Shown piece by piece: positions 6,966-14,757 of a stretch of DNA of 37,694 bases. The stretch covers positions 1 to 37,694 of the forward strand of contig JAAYOH010000058.1 of NCBI GenBank assembly GCA_012520375.1, given 5' to 3'. The notes beneath the pieces are model-generated. The model was not told the origin of the DNA, searched no databases, and worked only from the letters and a program-made list of their open reading frames with translations. The stretch is from Clostridiales bacterium (GTDB lineage Bacteria; Bacillota; Clostridia; Christensenellales; Aristaeellaceae). The number at the start of each line of letters is the position of its first letter. Within the stretch, counting starts at the first letter, position 1. The position numbers and the translations under genes were made by a program.

Positions 6966-8483
6966 TTAGTACGCTGAAACAGCGGCATATAGTATCTTTT
7001 CCTCTGTGGCTTCCTCGTTCATAAAGGTCTTCGTGATCTGGCCGTTGGAAAAAACGATGATCCGGTCGCAGACACCGAGCAATTCTGTCATGTCCGAAGA
7101 GACCATGACGACAGCCTTTCCTTCGTCCACCATGTCCCGCATGATCTGGTAGATCTCGCTTTTTGCCCCCACGTCAATCCCCTTTGTGGGTTCGTCAAAG
7201 ATGAACACATCGGAATTGACGGCCAGCCACTTTCCCACAATGACCTTTTGCTGGTTTCCACCGGATAGATTGACCGTCATCTGATCGATTCCCCAGCACT
7301 TGGTGCGCAGCTTTTCACTGTAGTGCGTCGCTTGCTCCCGCTCCTGCTTTTCGTCGGTCAATCCTGTAAAACCGCCGAACCGGGACTTCTTCAAGTTGGT
7401 GGTAACGGAGATGTTCTTCCAGATCTCAAAGTTCTGGAAAAAACCTGTTTCCCTGCGGTTCTCGGTCACAAAGGCTATGCCCTGTTTCAATGCACTGTAG
7501 GGATTTGTGATCTCAAGTTTTCTGCCATGCAGATAAACCTCCCCTTCCGAGATGGGGCTGACACCGAAAATTCCCTCCATGGCTTCACTGCGACCGGCAC
7601 CGATCAATCCACCCAGGCCCAGGATCTCTCCTTTGTACACGTCAAAACTGATGTTTCGGGCTTTTCGGTCGCGGCGCGTCAAGTTCCGAACCGAAAAGAG
7701 AACTTCGGGTTCGGCCTCAGGAGGCGTCGGCCGCAGGAAACGCTCCTGTACCTGGCGCCCCACCATCATGGGGACGAGATCTTCGACTTCGATATCGCTG
7801 ACATCCCTTGTTCCCATGTACTTTCCATCCTTCAGGACGGTTACGCGATCGCCGATCCTTTTGATCTCCTTCAGCTTGTGGGAAATATAGATGATGCCGA
7901 TACCGTCGGCTTTGAGCTGCCGGATGATATCAAAGAGATTGTCGGTTTCCTCCACAGACAGGGATGAAGTAGGCTCGTCCATGATCAGAATGCGGGCGTC
8001 GGCCGCCAGCGCTTTGGCGATCTCCACCATTTGCTTTTCCGATATGGACAACTCCTGTACCAGGGTACCTGGGCTGCGGCGGATGCCCACCTTGTCCATC
8101 AGCTCTTTCGCATGTTCGTTCATTTTCGCGTAGTCGACATGGGGGATCCCAAGGATACGCTTGGTGGGCAGTTTCCCTACATGAAGATTTTCCGCAATGG
8201 ACAGTTCGTCGATTACAGAAAGCTCCTGGTAGATGATGGCAATCTTGTTATCCTTGGACATAGCCGGTGTCAGGTGGGTGAAGTGGGTCCCTCCAATGAA
8301 CATTTCACCCTCTGTAGGATGATTGATCCCGCTCAGGATCTTCACCAGGGTCGATTTGCCTGCGCCGTTCTCCCCCAACAGCACGTGTACCTCGCCGGGG
8401 CGAAGATCGAAACTGACTTTGTCAAGGGCTACGACACCCGCAAACTTCATGGTCATATTGTGCATTTGTACCAGGTATTCCAT
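6966..8483 (-). CDS. sugar ABC transporter ATP-binding protein (RbsA/MglA type)
   Basis: Cytoplasmic ATPase with two fused nucleotide-binding domains, about 505 aa, normal for RbsA. First domain: Walker A GENGAGKST near residue 40, signature LSISEKQ, Walker B ILIMDEPTSSL. Second domain: the degenerate Walker A GLIGAGRSE that is usual for this family, signature LSGGNQQKV, Walker B FIFDEPTKGID. Only the first Walker A is canonical, as in other monosaccharide importers. Two starts are possible: ATG 8489 is only 2 bp from AGGGAG, while ATG 8483 is 8 bp away and preferred. It is separated from the upstream binding-protein gene by about 120 bp containing a hairpin, and is translationally close to the permease (12 bp). 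Confidence 0.95.
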   Translation of the reverse strand: MEYLVQMHNMTMKFAGVVALDKVSFDLRPGEVHVLLGENGAGKSTLVKILSGINHPTEGEMFIGGTHFTHLTPAMSKDNKIAIIYQELSVIDELSIAENLHVGKLPTKRILGIPHVDYAKMNEHAKELMDKVGIRRSPGTLVQELSISEKQMVEIAKALAADARILIMDEPTSSLSVEETDNLFDIIRQLKADGIGIIYISHKLKEIKRIGDRVTVLKDGKYMGTRDVSDIEVEDLVPMMVGRQVQERFLRPTPPEAEPEVLFSVRNLTRRDRKARNISFDVYKGEILGLGGLIGAGRSEAMEGIFGVSPISEGEVYLHGRKLEITNPYSALKQGIAFVTENRRETGFFQNFEIWKNISVTTNLKKSRFGGFTGLTDEKQEREQATHYSEKLRTKCWGIDQMTVNLSGGNQQKVIVGKWLAVNSDVFIFDEPTKGIDVGAKSEIYQIMRDMVDEGKAVVMVSSDMTELLGVCDRIIVFSNGQITKTFMNEEATEEKILYAAVSAY

Positions 8484-8551
8484 AGACATCGCTCCCTCTC
8501 ATCATCCCGGAGCTCCCAGCGCTGCCCCGGTTCGGGTCAATATTCAGGGAA

Positions 8552-8581
8552 GGCAGGTCTATACCAAAGTATAAACCTGCC
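8552..8581 (-). other. intercistronic hairpin between binding-protein and ATPase genes
   Basis: GGCAGGT pairs with ACCTGCC, and inside it TATAC pairs with GTATA around a short loop; one mismatch interrupts the stem. There is no T-tract, so it is more likely an mRNA-stabilising or attenuating structure than a full terminator. Such hairpins commonly keep binding-protein mRNA in excess over the rest of the operon. Confidence 0.5.
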
Positions 8582-8609
8582 CGAAAGCTGTCAAAGATAC
8601 ATCTGTCTA

Positions 8610-9569
8610 TCAGAGATAGTCCGCCACGTTTCCGGCGTGGACCAGGAAGCAATCGATGTACTGGGTGACGCACTGCTCCACAGCAGGATCCGCCTTCCAG
8701 CCGTCCAGCACACACTGAAGCGCCCATTCGCCACAGGCAATGCCGATCCCAATGTTGTCCTGGCCGACCGTAGCAGCCAAGCCGCCGTCACGGACGGATT
8801 CCTTGGCGCCCTGAACGGCGTCGGTGCCCACAACCATGACCTGGTCTGCCTTGCCCGCATTCAGAACGGCCTCATACACGCCCAGCGCCATGGTATCGTT
8901 GGCACAGTAGAACGCCTTCAGGTCGGGGTATGTGGTCATGATGTTGGTGGCGGCGTCCATGGAAACCATGCGGTCCCAATCGCCGTTCTGTACGGCGACG
9001 AGTTCAATGCCGTCCGTTGCCTCAAAGATGGCGGTAGCACCGGCGACACGGTTGTTGGAAGTCACGTTTCCGTCCGTACCGGAGATGATCGCCACCTGGC
9101 CCTCCCCGATGGTGTCGACGATGAACGAAGCACCGGTATTCCCGACGATGATGTTGTCCGTGGTATAGTGACCGGCCATGTTCCCGCCCTCGGCGATAAC
9201 GGCCTCCAGGTCGATATTCTCGTCCACATTGACCACCACAACGCCGGCTTGCGCTGCCTTCACGGCGCCGGAAACCAGGTTGTTGGAAGACAGGGGCGCC
9301 GCGCAAATGGCGTCGTAGCCCATGTTTACCATGTTCTCCATCATTTCCAGCTGGCCGGTGAAATTGCTCTCATCATCTACACACTGCACGTCGACCTGGA
9401 CGCCTTTCTCTGCTGCCCAAGCCAAAACGCCCTCCTTCATGCTGGACCAGTACTCGTTGGATTCGGGCTTCAGGATGTAGCCGATCTTAACCTCAGAGAT
9501 CTCTTTCGCGGAAACGCCGAGCACAAGGACCATCATCAGACACAGAACGATTGCTAATACTTTCTTCAT
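8610..9569 (-). CDS. sugar ABC transporter substrate-binding protein (periplasmic-binding type I)
   Basis: Solute-binding protein of the ribose/allose family (type I periplasmic binding fold), 319 aa. Start at ATG 9569, with AAGGAG 7 bp upstream; an upstream in-frame ATG at 9623 has no such site. Residues 1-21 are a Sec signal peptide with a hydrophobic core and an AxA-like VSA cleavage site. Family features seen: IGYILKPESNEYW at the mature N-terminus, AAPLSSNN, VVVNVDENID, GTDGNVTSNNR, AFYCANDTMALG and VVGTDAVQGA. Odd: there is no lipobox cysteine after the hydrophobic core, although a Gram-positive binding protein normally needs a lipid anchor. First gene of the importer operon, with a strong promoter. 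Ligand not determined; the binding-site residues suggest a monosaccharide-like compound. Confidence 0.93.
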   Translation of the reverse strand: MKKVLAIVLCLMMVLVLGVSAKEISEVKIGYILKPESNEYWSSMKEGVLAWAAEKGVQVDVQCVDDESNFTGQLEMMENMVNMGYDAICAAPLSSNNLVSGAVKAAQAGVVVVNVDENIDLEAVIAEGGNMAGHYTTDNIIVGNTGASFIVDTIGEGQVAIISGTDGNVTSNNRVAGATAIFEATDGIELVAVQNGDWDRMVSMDAATNIMTTYPDLKAFYCANDTMALGVYEAVLNAGKADQVMVVGTDAVQGAKESVRDGGLAATVGQDNIGIGIACGEWALQCVLDGWKADPAVEQCVTQYIDCFLVHAGNVADYL

Positions 9570-9612
9570 GGGACCGCTCCTTTCAAAATATATGTATAGA
9601 TCAAGATCTTTT

Positions 9613-9667
9613 GCCGGCGCCATCCGAAATCACAGCTCTCTTTTCCCGGAATTCTTCGGGCGCCGAC
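9613..9667 (-). promoter_or_regulatory. structured 5' leader of the importer operon
   Basis: In the roughly 165-nt leader of the binding-protein mRNA, GTCGGCGCC (9667-9659) can pair with GGCGCCGGC (9621-9613), a 9-bp stem with one G-U pair closing a loop of 37 nt. It ends about 45 nt before the start codon. I do not recognise a known riboswitch class in it. It could control translation or mRNA stability. Confidence 0.35.
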
Positions 9668-9740
9668 TGGGATCCCGCTATTGACATCATCGGACAAGTG
9701 TTGGGCAAAGGTTTTCACACATAAAGTTACTCCGTATGGA

Positions 9741-9769
9741 ATTGTAACACAAAACCGATAGGCTGTCAA
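9741..9769 (-). promoter_or_regulatory. strong sigma-A promoter for the importer operon
   Basis: Minus strand TTGACA (9769-9764), exactly 17 bp, TACAAT (9746-9741). A loose inverted repeat GTTAC/GTAAC (9726-9748) overlaps the -10 box and the expected start point and could be an operator. The 396-bp gap between the binding-protein gene and cmk holds this promoter, the structured leader and the divergent cmk promoter; nothing else was recognised in it. Confidence 0.75.
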
Positions 9770-9913
9770 ACCCCCTTTCCCATCTTCTTATAACAATTTG
9801 CTATGGAACAGATTGTAAAAGCAATGTCCTCTTCTTTTCCGCTTTGGACATTTCGTCGGAAGAATGACAGAAAAATTGCTTCTTTCAATGAATCATCATT
9901 CATCCGCAATGTT

Positions 9914-9942
9914 TTGCCAAATCAGGAATAATGTGGTATACT
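9914..9942 (+). promoter_or_regulatory. sigma-A promoter for cmk operon
   Basis: TTGCCA (9914-9919), 17 bp, TATACT (9937-9942). The predicted start point near 9949 excludes the longer in-frame ATG at 9931 as a start codon. Confidence 0.7.
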
Positions 9943-9966
9943 ATCCCATCGGGTGAGGAGATTATG

Positions 9967-10656
9967 ATGAGCACAAAGCAATTGTTCTCGGTGGCGATCG
10001 ACGGGCCCTGCGGCGCGGGAAAATCCACGATCGCCAGGGCATTGGCTCGGCAGGCCGGTGCTCTGTACCTGGACACGGGGGCGATGTACCGGGCTGTGGG
10101 GTTGGCTGCCCTGCGCCAGGATATCCCCTTGTCAAACGAAGCCGCCGTCACCAGGCTGTGTGACGAGCTGCAGGTGGACGTCCGCTACGAGGCAGGGGAA
10201 CAGCACATCTATCTGGGGGACGAGGACGTGTCGGAGCAGATCCGCGCCCCGGAGATCTCCGCCGCGGCATCCCGGGTGTCCGCCTATCCCGGGGTCCGGC
10301 GGCGGCTGGTGGACATGCAGCGGGCCATTGGGCGAGGCTGTTCCATCGTCATGGACGGCCGGGACATCGGTACCAAGGTGCTGCCCGACGCCACCCTCAA
10401 GATCTACCTGCTGGCGGATCCCGCAGTCCGGGCCCGGCGCAGGTATCTGGAGTTGCAACAAAAAGGGCTGCCGGATACCTATGAAATGGTCTACCAGGCG
10501 CTTTTGGCCAGGGATCACGACGACATGACCCGCGCAGCCTCTCCCCTTGCGCGGGCAGAGGACGCCATTGAACTGGACACCACGCATCTGAACCTGGAAG
10601 AAAGCGTGTCCCGGGCGCTGGAACTACTGTCCCACAGACTGGAGGGCCGCATATGA
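9967..10656 (+). CDS. cmk: cytidylate kinase
   Basis: Phosphorylates CMP and dCMP with ATP in pyrimidine nucleotide metabolism. Seen: P-loop GPCGAGKST at residues 13-21, the CMP-binding DTGAMYRA segment, and DGRDIGT about a third in from the N-terminus; length 229 aa is normal. The start is ATG 9967 (or the adjacent 9964) because GAGGAG lies 6 bp upstream. It shares an ATGA overlap with plsC, so the two are translationally coupled. The order cmk-plsC-ispH/S1 is common in Clostridia. GC content rises at this gene relative to the sequence on its left. Confidence 0.96.
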   Translation: MSTKQLFSVAIDGPCGAGKSTIARALARQAGALYLDTGAMYRAVGLAALRQDIPLSNEAAVTRLCDELQVDVRYEAGEQHIYLGDEDVSEQIRAPEISAAASRVSAYPGVRRRLVDMQRAIGRGCSIVMDGRDIGTKVLPDATLKIYLLADPAVRARRRYLELQQKGLPDTYEMVYQALLARDHDDMTRAASPLARAEDAIELDTTHLNLEESVSRALELLSHRLEGRI

Positions 10657-11237
10657 AAGCGGAAAAACGCTTCGCCATCGCAAGAAAGCTGGTGCGCTTC
10701 CTGATCTGCCCCCTTTGCCCCATCCGTTTTACGGGCACGGAGAACCTGCCCCAGGAAGGGCCGGTCATCCTCTGCGCCAACCATGAATCCCTGCTGGACC
10801 CCATTGCCATCGGTTACGCACTCCGCCGCCCCGTCAGCTACATGGCCAAGAAAGAGCTGTTCAAGGTACCCCTTCTTGGCTCACTGCTTCGGAGCATGTG
10901 CGCCCTCCCGGTGGATCGGGGCGCCGGGGACATGGCCGCGATACGGGCGTCCCTGCAGGCGCTGAAGGAAGGCATGGCCTTCGGTATCTTCCCCCAGGGC
11001 ACCCGTTCTTTCAAGCGACGGCTTCCTTTTCAAAGCGGCGTGTCCGTCATCGCCCTGCGCTCCGGTGCCCCGGTGGTGCCGGTGCTGGTGGGTTCCCGTG
11101 CCCGGCTGTTCAGGCCCCTTCGGCTGGTCTTCGGCGTTCCGGTGGATCTGGCCGACTTCGCCGGGCCCACCACCAAGGAGAAACTGGAACAGGCTACCCG
11201 CCGCATTGAGGCGGCTGTGTTCTCCCTGCGCCCCTGA
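10653..11237 (+). CDS. plsC: 1-acyl-sn-glycerol-3-phosphate acyltransferase
   Basis: Membrane-associated acyltransferase that converts lysophosphatidic acid to phosphatidic acid in phospholipid synthesis. Seen: the catalytic HX4D motif NHESLLDP (His44-Asp49) and the third motif FPQGTRS (residues 113-119); about 194 aa, at the short end of the family. The third motif normally reads FPEGTRS, so Gln115 replaces the usual glutamate. Start ATG overlaps the cmk stop codon (ATGA). Only one moderately hydrophobic N-terminal stretch is visible. The downstream gap of about 110 bp before ispH/S1 has no terminator or promoter that I could recognise, so all three genes are probably cotranscribed. Confidence 0.9.
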   Translation: MKAEKRFAIARKLVRFLICPLCPIRFTGTENLPQEGPVILCANHESLLDPIAIGYALRRPVSYMAKKELFKVPLLGSLLRSMCALPVDRGAGDMAAIRASLQALKEGMAFGIFPQGTRSFKRRLPFQSGVSVIALRSGAPVVPVLVGSRARLFRPLRLVFGVPVDLADFAGPTTKEKLEQATRRIEAAVFSLRP

Positions 11238-11348
11238 TTTTTCTGTTAAATGTGCGATTTTGGCCTCTCCTTGCAGGAATACCCAAGAGGAAGGCGAATA
11301 AATATACGAGTCTGCGAAATTGGGTGAAGTGGGCGGAAGGTGTTTTCC

Positions 11349-13715
11349 TTGATTCGAGTGGCCGAAAGCGCCGGCTTTTGTTACGGGGTGCGGCGCGCCG
11401 TGGAAATCGCCGAAAGCCTGAATGAGGGGGTAACCTTGGGACCCCTGATTCATAATCCCGTCTATGTGGCGGGGCTGGCGAAGCGGGGCGTCAAGCCCGT
11501 TTCCCAGGTTTCGCAGGTGCTGCCGGGGCAGCATGTGGTCATCCGCTCCCATGGGGTCGGGCTGGCAGAGCACCAGGCCCTTCGGGAAAAGGGTGCCCAC
11601 GTCGTGGACGCCACGTGCCCCTTTGTCCAGCGCATTGCGCTCATGGCCCGGGAAGCCGGGGAGCGGGGCATCCCCCTGATCGTGGTGGGCGACGCAACCC
11701 ACCCCGAGGTGGTGGGCGTGCTGGGTTGGAGCATGGGCATGGGGCGCTGTGTGATGAATCCCCGGGAAGCCGGGGAGCTGCCTCACATGGAGCGGGCCGT
11801 CGTGGTCTCCCAGACCACCTTGGACGAGGCGCTGTTCGATGCGGTGTGCGAGGCCCTGAGGGAACGCATCCGGCATATCGAGGTGCACCATACCATCTGT
11901 CCCGCTACCAGGCAGCGGCAGGAAGAGGCAATACGCCTCGCCGAGTGGGCCGATCTGATGATCGTCGTCGGAGGGAGAAACAGCGCGAACTCCCGCAAGC
12001 TGTACGAGTTGTGCAGCGCGCTGTGCCCGCGAACTTACTTTATCGAATCTGCGGCGGAGCTGCAAACCGACTGGCTGCGTCCGCATGATCGAATAGGGAT
12101 GACAGCCGGTGCATCCACACCGGTCTGTACATTTAAGGAGGTTGTGACACGAATGAACGACATCGAGAGACAGGAACAGGTTAGCGAGATCGTAGCCGAT
12201 CACGCAGAGGCGATGACGCCGGAAGACTACTTCATGGCGAGCGTCGACAAGACGATGGTCCAGCTGAGACCCGGACATACGGTGACCGGCACCGTGCTGC
12301 AGATCAAGGATGATGAGGTCTCAGTGAACGTTGGCTACAAAATGGACGGTCTGATCAAAAAGGCGGACCTCTCCTCGACCGATGTCAAAGTTGGAGATGA
12401 GATCGAAGTCGAAGTCGTGAAGGTCAACGACGGTGAGGGCAACGTCCTGCTCTCCCAGCGCAACATCGTCAACAGGAAGAACTGGGAAGAGATCGTGGCC
12501 AAATACGAAGCCGGCGAGTTCGTCACGGGTACCGGCAAGCAGGCTGTCAAGGGTGGCCTCATCGCCACCGTTCTGGGCATCCGCACCTTCGTCCCCGCTT
12601 CCCATCTGGCCCAGCACTACGTTGAGAAGATCAGCGACTTCGTAGACCAGGAGATGACCCTCAAGATCATTGAGATAGACAAAGCCAAAAAGCGCATCGT
12701 GGCCTCCCGGAAAGAGGTCCTCAGGGCAGAAGAAGCCGAGCGCAAGGAGAAGGTCTGGGAAACCCTGGAAGTAGGTGAGGTGCGGAATGGCATCGTGCGT
12801 CGGCTCACCGATTTTGGCGCCTTTGTGGACATCGGCGGCGTTGACGGCCTGGTGCATGTGACCGATCTGGCCTGGTATCGCATCAAGCATCCCAGCGATA
12901 TCGTGCATATCAAGCAGGAGATCCCCGTAAAGATCATGTCTCTCGATCCCGAAAGGGGCCGCATCTCCCTGTCTTACAAGCAGACCCAGCCCCGTCCCTG
13001 GGATACGGCGGATGAGAAATATATCGTGGGTTCCGTGGTAGAGGGCAAGGTCGTTCGCATCACCACCTTCGGTGCCTTCGTGGAACTGGAGCCCGGTCTG
13101 GACGGCTTGGTGCACATTTCCCAGTGTGCCCTCACCCGCATCGCCAGAGTGGAAGACGCGGTGAACGTAGGGGATATCATTCGGGTGAAGGTGCTGGATG
13201 TGAACAGCAAGGCCAACCGCATCTCCCTCTCCATCCGTGCCGTTCTGGAAGACGAAGCTCTTCTGTACACGGGAGAGGATGTGGCCGAGGTCTACGCCAT
13301 CGAGGGCGCCGAGCCCATGCCGGCATACGAGCCCGTTCCGGAAGAAGAGCCTATCCTGGAGGTAGAGGAAGAAACCGCTCCGGAAGATGAACCTGCCGCA
13401 GTGGAAGGACCTGTAGCGGAGGAAGAGACCCCTGAGGAAGAACCTGCCGCAGTGGAAGAAACCGCTGTGGAAGAAGAGCCCGCCGCAGTGGAAGAAACTG
13501 CTGTAGAAGAAGAGCCCGCCGCAGTTGAAGAAACTGCTGTGGAAGAAGAGCCCGCCGTAGTGGAAGAGCCTGCCGCAGAGGAAGAGCCTGCCGCAGTGGA
13601 AGAGCCCGCCGCAGAGGAAGAGCCTGCCGCAGTGGAAGAGCCTGTCGCAGTGGAAGAGCCTGTAGCGGAGGAAGAAACCGCTTCTGAGGAAGAAGAAACC
13701 TCTGTGGAGGAATAA
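11349..13715 (+). CDS. ispH: fused HMBPP reductase (IspH) and ribosomal protein S1-like protein
   Basis: Bifunctional fusion known from Clostridia, about 788 aa. Residues 1 to about 275 are IspH, the 4Fe-4S enzyme making IPP and DMAPP in the last step of the MEP pathway. Its three cluster cysteines are in GFCYGV, DATCPF and ICPATRQ, with the HPE, NSANSRKL and AGASTP motifs also present. From about residue 300 come four S1 RNA-binding domains (near 304, 386, 472 and 557); the last two carry the DFGAF/TFGAFV and GLVH signatures. From about 650 an acidic low-complexity tail follows, including a tandem 12-residue repeat. The start chosen is TTG 11349, 8 bp after GGAAGG; GTG 11340 overlaps that site. 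The S1 part probably acts in translation initiation or RNA binding. Ends before a hairpin shared with a convergent gene. Confidence 0.95.
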   Translation: MIRVAESAGFCYGVRRAVEIAESLNEGVTLGPLIHNPVYVAGLAKRGVKPVSQVSQVLPGQHVVIRSHGVGLAEHQALREKGAHVVDATCPFVQRIALMAREAGERGIPLIVVGDATHPEVVGVLGWSMGMGRCVMNPREAGELPHMERAVVVSQTTLDEALFDAVCEALRERIRHIEVHHTICPATRQRQEEAIRLAEWADLMIVVGGRNSANSRKLYELCSALCPRTYFIESAAELQTDWLRPHDRIGMTAGASTPVCTFKEVVTRMNDIERQEQVSEIVADHAEAMTPEDYFMASVDKTMVQLRPGHTVTGTVLQIKDDEVSVNVGYKMDGLIKKADLSSTDVKVGDEIEVEVVKVNDGEGNVLLSQRNIVNRKNWEEIVAKYEAGEFVTGTGKQAVKGGLIATVLGIRTFVPASHLAQHYVEKISDFVDQEMTLKIIEIDKAKKRIVASRKEVLRAEEAERKEKVWETLEVGEVRNGIVRRLTDFGAFVDIGGVDGLVHVTDLAWYRIKHPSDIVHIKQEIPVKIMSLDPERGRISLSYKQTQPRPWDTADEKYIVGSVVEGKVVRITTFGAFVELEPGLDGLVHISQCALTRIARVEDAVNVGDIIRVKVLDVNSKANRISLSIRAVLEDEALLYTGEDVAEVYAIEGAEPMPAYEPVPEEEPILEVEEETAPEDEPAAVEGPVAEEETPEEEPAAVEETAVEEEPAAVEETAVEEEPAAVEETAVEEEPAVVEEPAAEEEPAAVEEPAAEEEPAAVEEPVAVEEPVAEEETASEEEETSVEE
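13434..13667 (+). repeat. tandem 36-bp coding repeat, acidic tail of IspH-S1
   Basis: About 6.5 copies of a 36-bp unit encoding EEEPAAVEETAV or close variants, in frame, with a half unit near the 3' end. The first three copies are identical at protein level; later copies have EEPAA or EEPVA. Flanking sequence on both sides is similarly acidic but less regular. Confidence 0.85.
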
Positions 13716-13738
13716 CGGCAAAATCCATGCAACAGTTT

Positions 13739-13775
13739 ACCGGCTGTCCCGGGGTGTTCCCCCGCGGCAGCCGGT
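13739..13775. terminator. hairpin between convergent ispH/S1 and PfkB kinase genes
   Basis: ACCGGCTG pairs with CAGCCGGT, with a further GC-rich inner stem around a TGTT loop. The T-tract is poor on both sides, so termination efficiency is uncertain, but position and stability suit a shared bidirectional terminator. Confidence 0.6.
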
Positions 13776-13797
13776 GCATTATTTGGGGGTTCGCCAT

Positions 13798-14733
13798 TCA
13801 GTGAGCAGCCAGGAAATCTTCCAGTTCGCGCCTGTCCGGAGAGCCCTCCATAGGCCCCTGCTTGCCGACGGACAGGGCGCCGGCCCCGTTGGCAAAGCGC
13901 GCGCAGTCCCTCAGGTTCTTCCCCTCGCACAGGGCCACCAGAAAAGCGCCGCAAAAAATGTCTCCCGCCCCCGTGGGATCCACCTCGGTAACGGGAAAGC
14001 CAGGGACATCCATGACCTGGTCCCCCGCGTACACGCAGCACCCCTTTTCCCCGTTCTTCAAGACGACGATCTTGCCCTGCGCCGCCCATTTGCGGCACCC
14101 CTCATCGTCGGTGTCCGTGTCGTTGAACATCATGGCCTCCCCCTTGCTTGGGAAGACGATGGAGGCACGATCCAGCACGGGCTTGCACAATTCCCTGGTC
14201 TTTTCCACCCCCAGGGCTTCCGGGCGGATGTTGGGATCGAAACACACTTTGGTGTCCTCCGGCAGTTCCTCCATCATCCGGTGGATCGCCCGGGCCGCCC
14301 CCGGGCACACGGACATGGCAAAGCCCGTCACGTGAAGCCACCTGGCCCCCGTGATTTTTTCGATGTGCATATCCCGCTCATCCATGTCCCCGCAAGCCGC
14401 GTCGTGTACGTGATACAGGAAACTGCGGCTCCCGTCCCCGTAGTAGCACACAAAGGCTACCCCGGTGGAGGCACGGCTGCATACCCGCACCATGGAGCAG
14501 TCCGCGCCGCTCTCCCGGAGGCGCCGGGTGATGCAGCAGCCGAAGGGGTCATCCCCCACGACGCCGATCATGGCGCACCTGGCCCCCAGCTTCGCCGCGC
14601 CGTTCAGCATGATGCCGGAGTCGCCGCTGGGGTAAGGGCCGGTGAAGTCCGCCGGCCTGTCCAGGGGCTTGTCCAGTTCCTTGCGCATGACCTCGCACAG
14701 CAGGGCGCCGATGGAAACGATATCATACCCCAT
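13798..14733 (-). CDS. PfkB-family carbohydrate kinase
   Basis: Ribokinase-like (PfkB) sugar or nucleoside kinase of about 311 aa. Seen: N-terminal VSIGALLCEVM strand-turn, GGIMLNGA-like sugar-binding region in the form SGDSGIMLNGAA, and the C-terminal signature DPTGAGDIFCGAF containing the GAGD anion hole and catalytic Asp. It phosphorylates a sugar hydroxyl with ATP; the substrate cannot be named (candidates: ribose, fructose, 2-keto-3-deoxygluconate, or a nucleoside). ATG 14733 is preferred over 14739 because AAGGAG is 8 bp away from the former and only 2 bp from the latter. It follows a Dabb-domain gene by less than 25 bp, so the two form an operon; its 3' end faces ispH/S1. Confidence 0.9.
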   Translation of the reverse strand: MGYDIVSIGALLCEVMRKELDKPLDRPADFTGPYPSGDSGIMLNGAAKLGARCAMIGVVGDDPFGCCITRRLRESGADCSMVRVCSRASTGVAFVCYYGDGSRSFLYHVHDAACGDMDERDMHIEKITGARWLHVTGFAMSVCPGAARAIHRMMEELPEDTKVCFDPNIRPEALGVEKTRELCKPVLDRASIVFPSKGEAMMFNDTDTDDEGCRKWAAQGKIVVLKNGEKGCCVYAGDQVMDVPGFPVTEVDPTGAGDIFCGAFLVALCEGKNLRDCARFANGAGALSVGKQGPMEGSPDRRELEDFLAAH

Positions 14734-14757
14734 CTTCATCGCTCCTTATTCCGCGCC

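Noticed and set aside
13434-13667. CRISPR-like repeat
   Set aside because: Units are contiguous without unique spacers, in frame with a long gene and encode a regular acidic peptide.
13292-14098. Ser/Ala/Thr-rich repetitive minus-strand frame
   Set aside because: It is the complement of the acidic repeat of IspH-S1 continued into the PfkB gene; no start signal.
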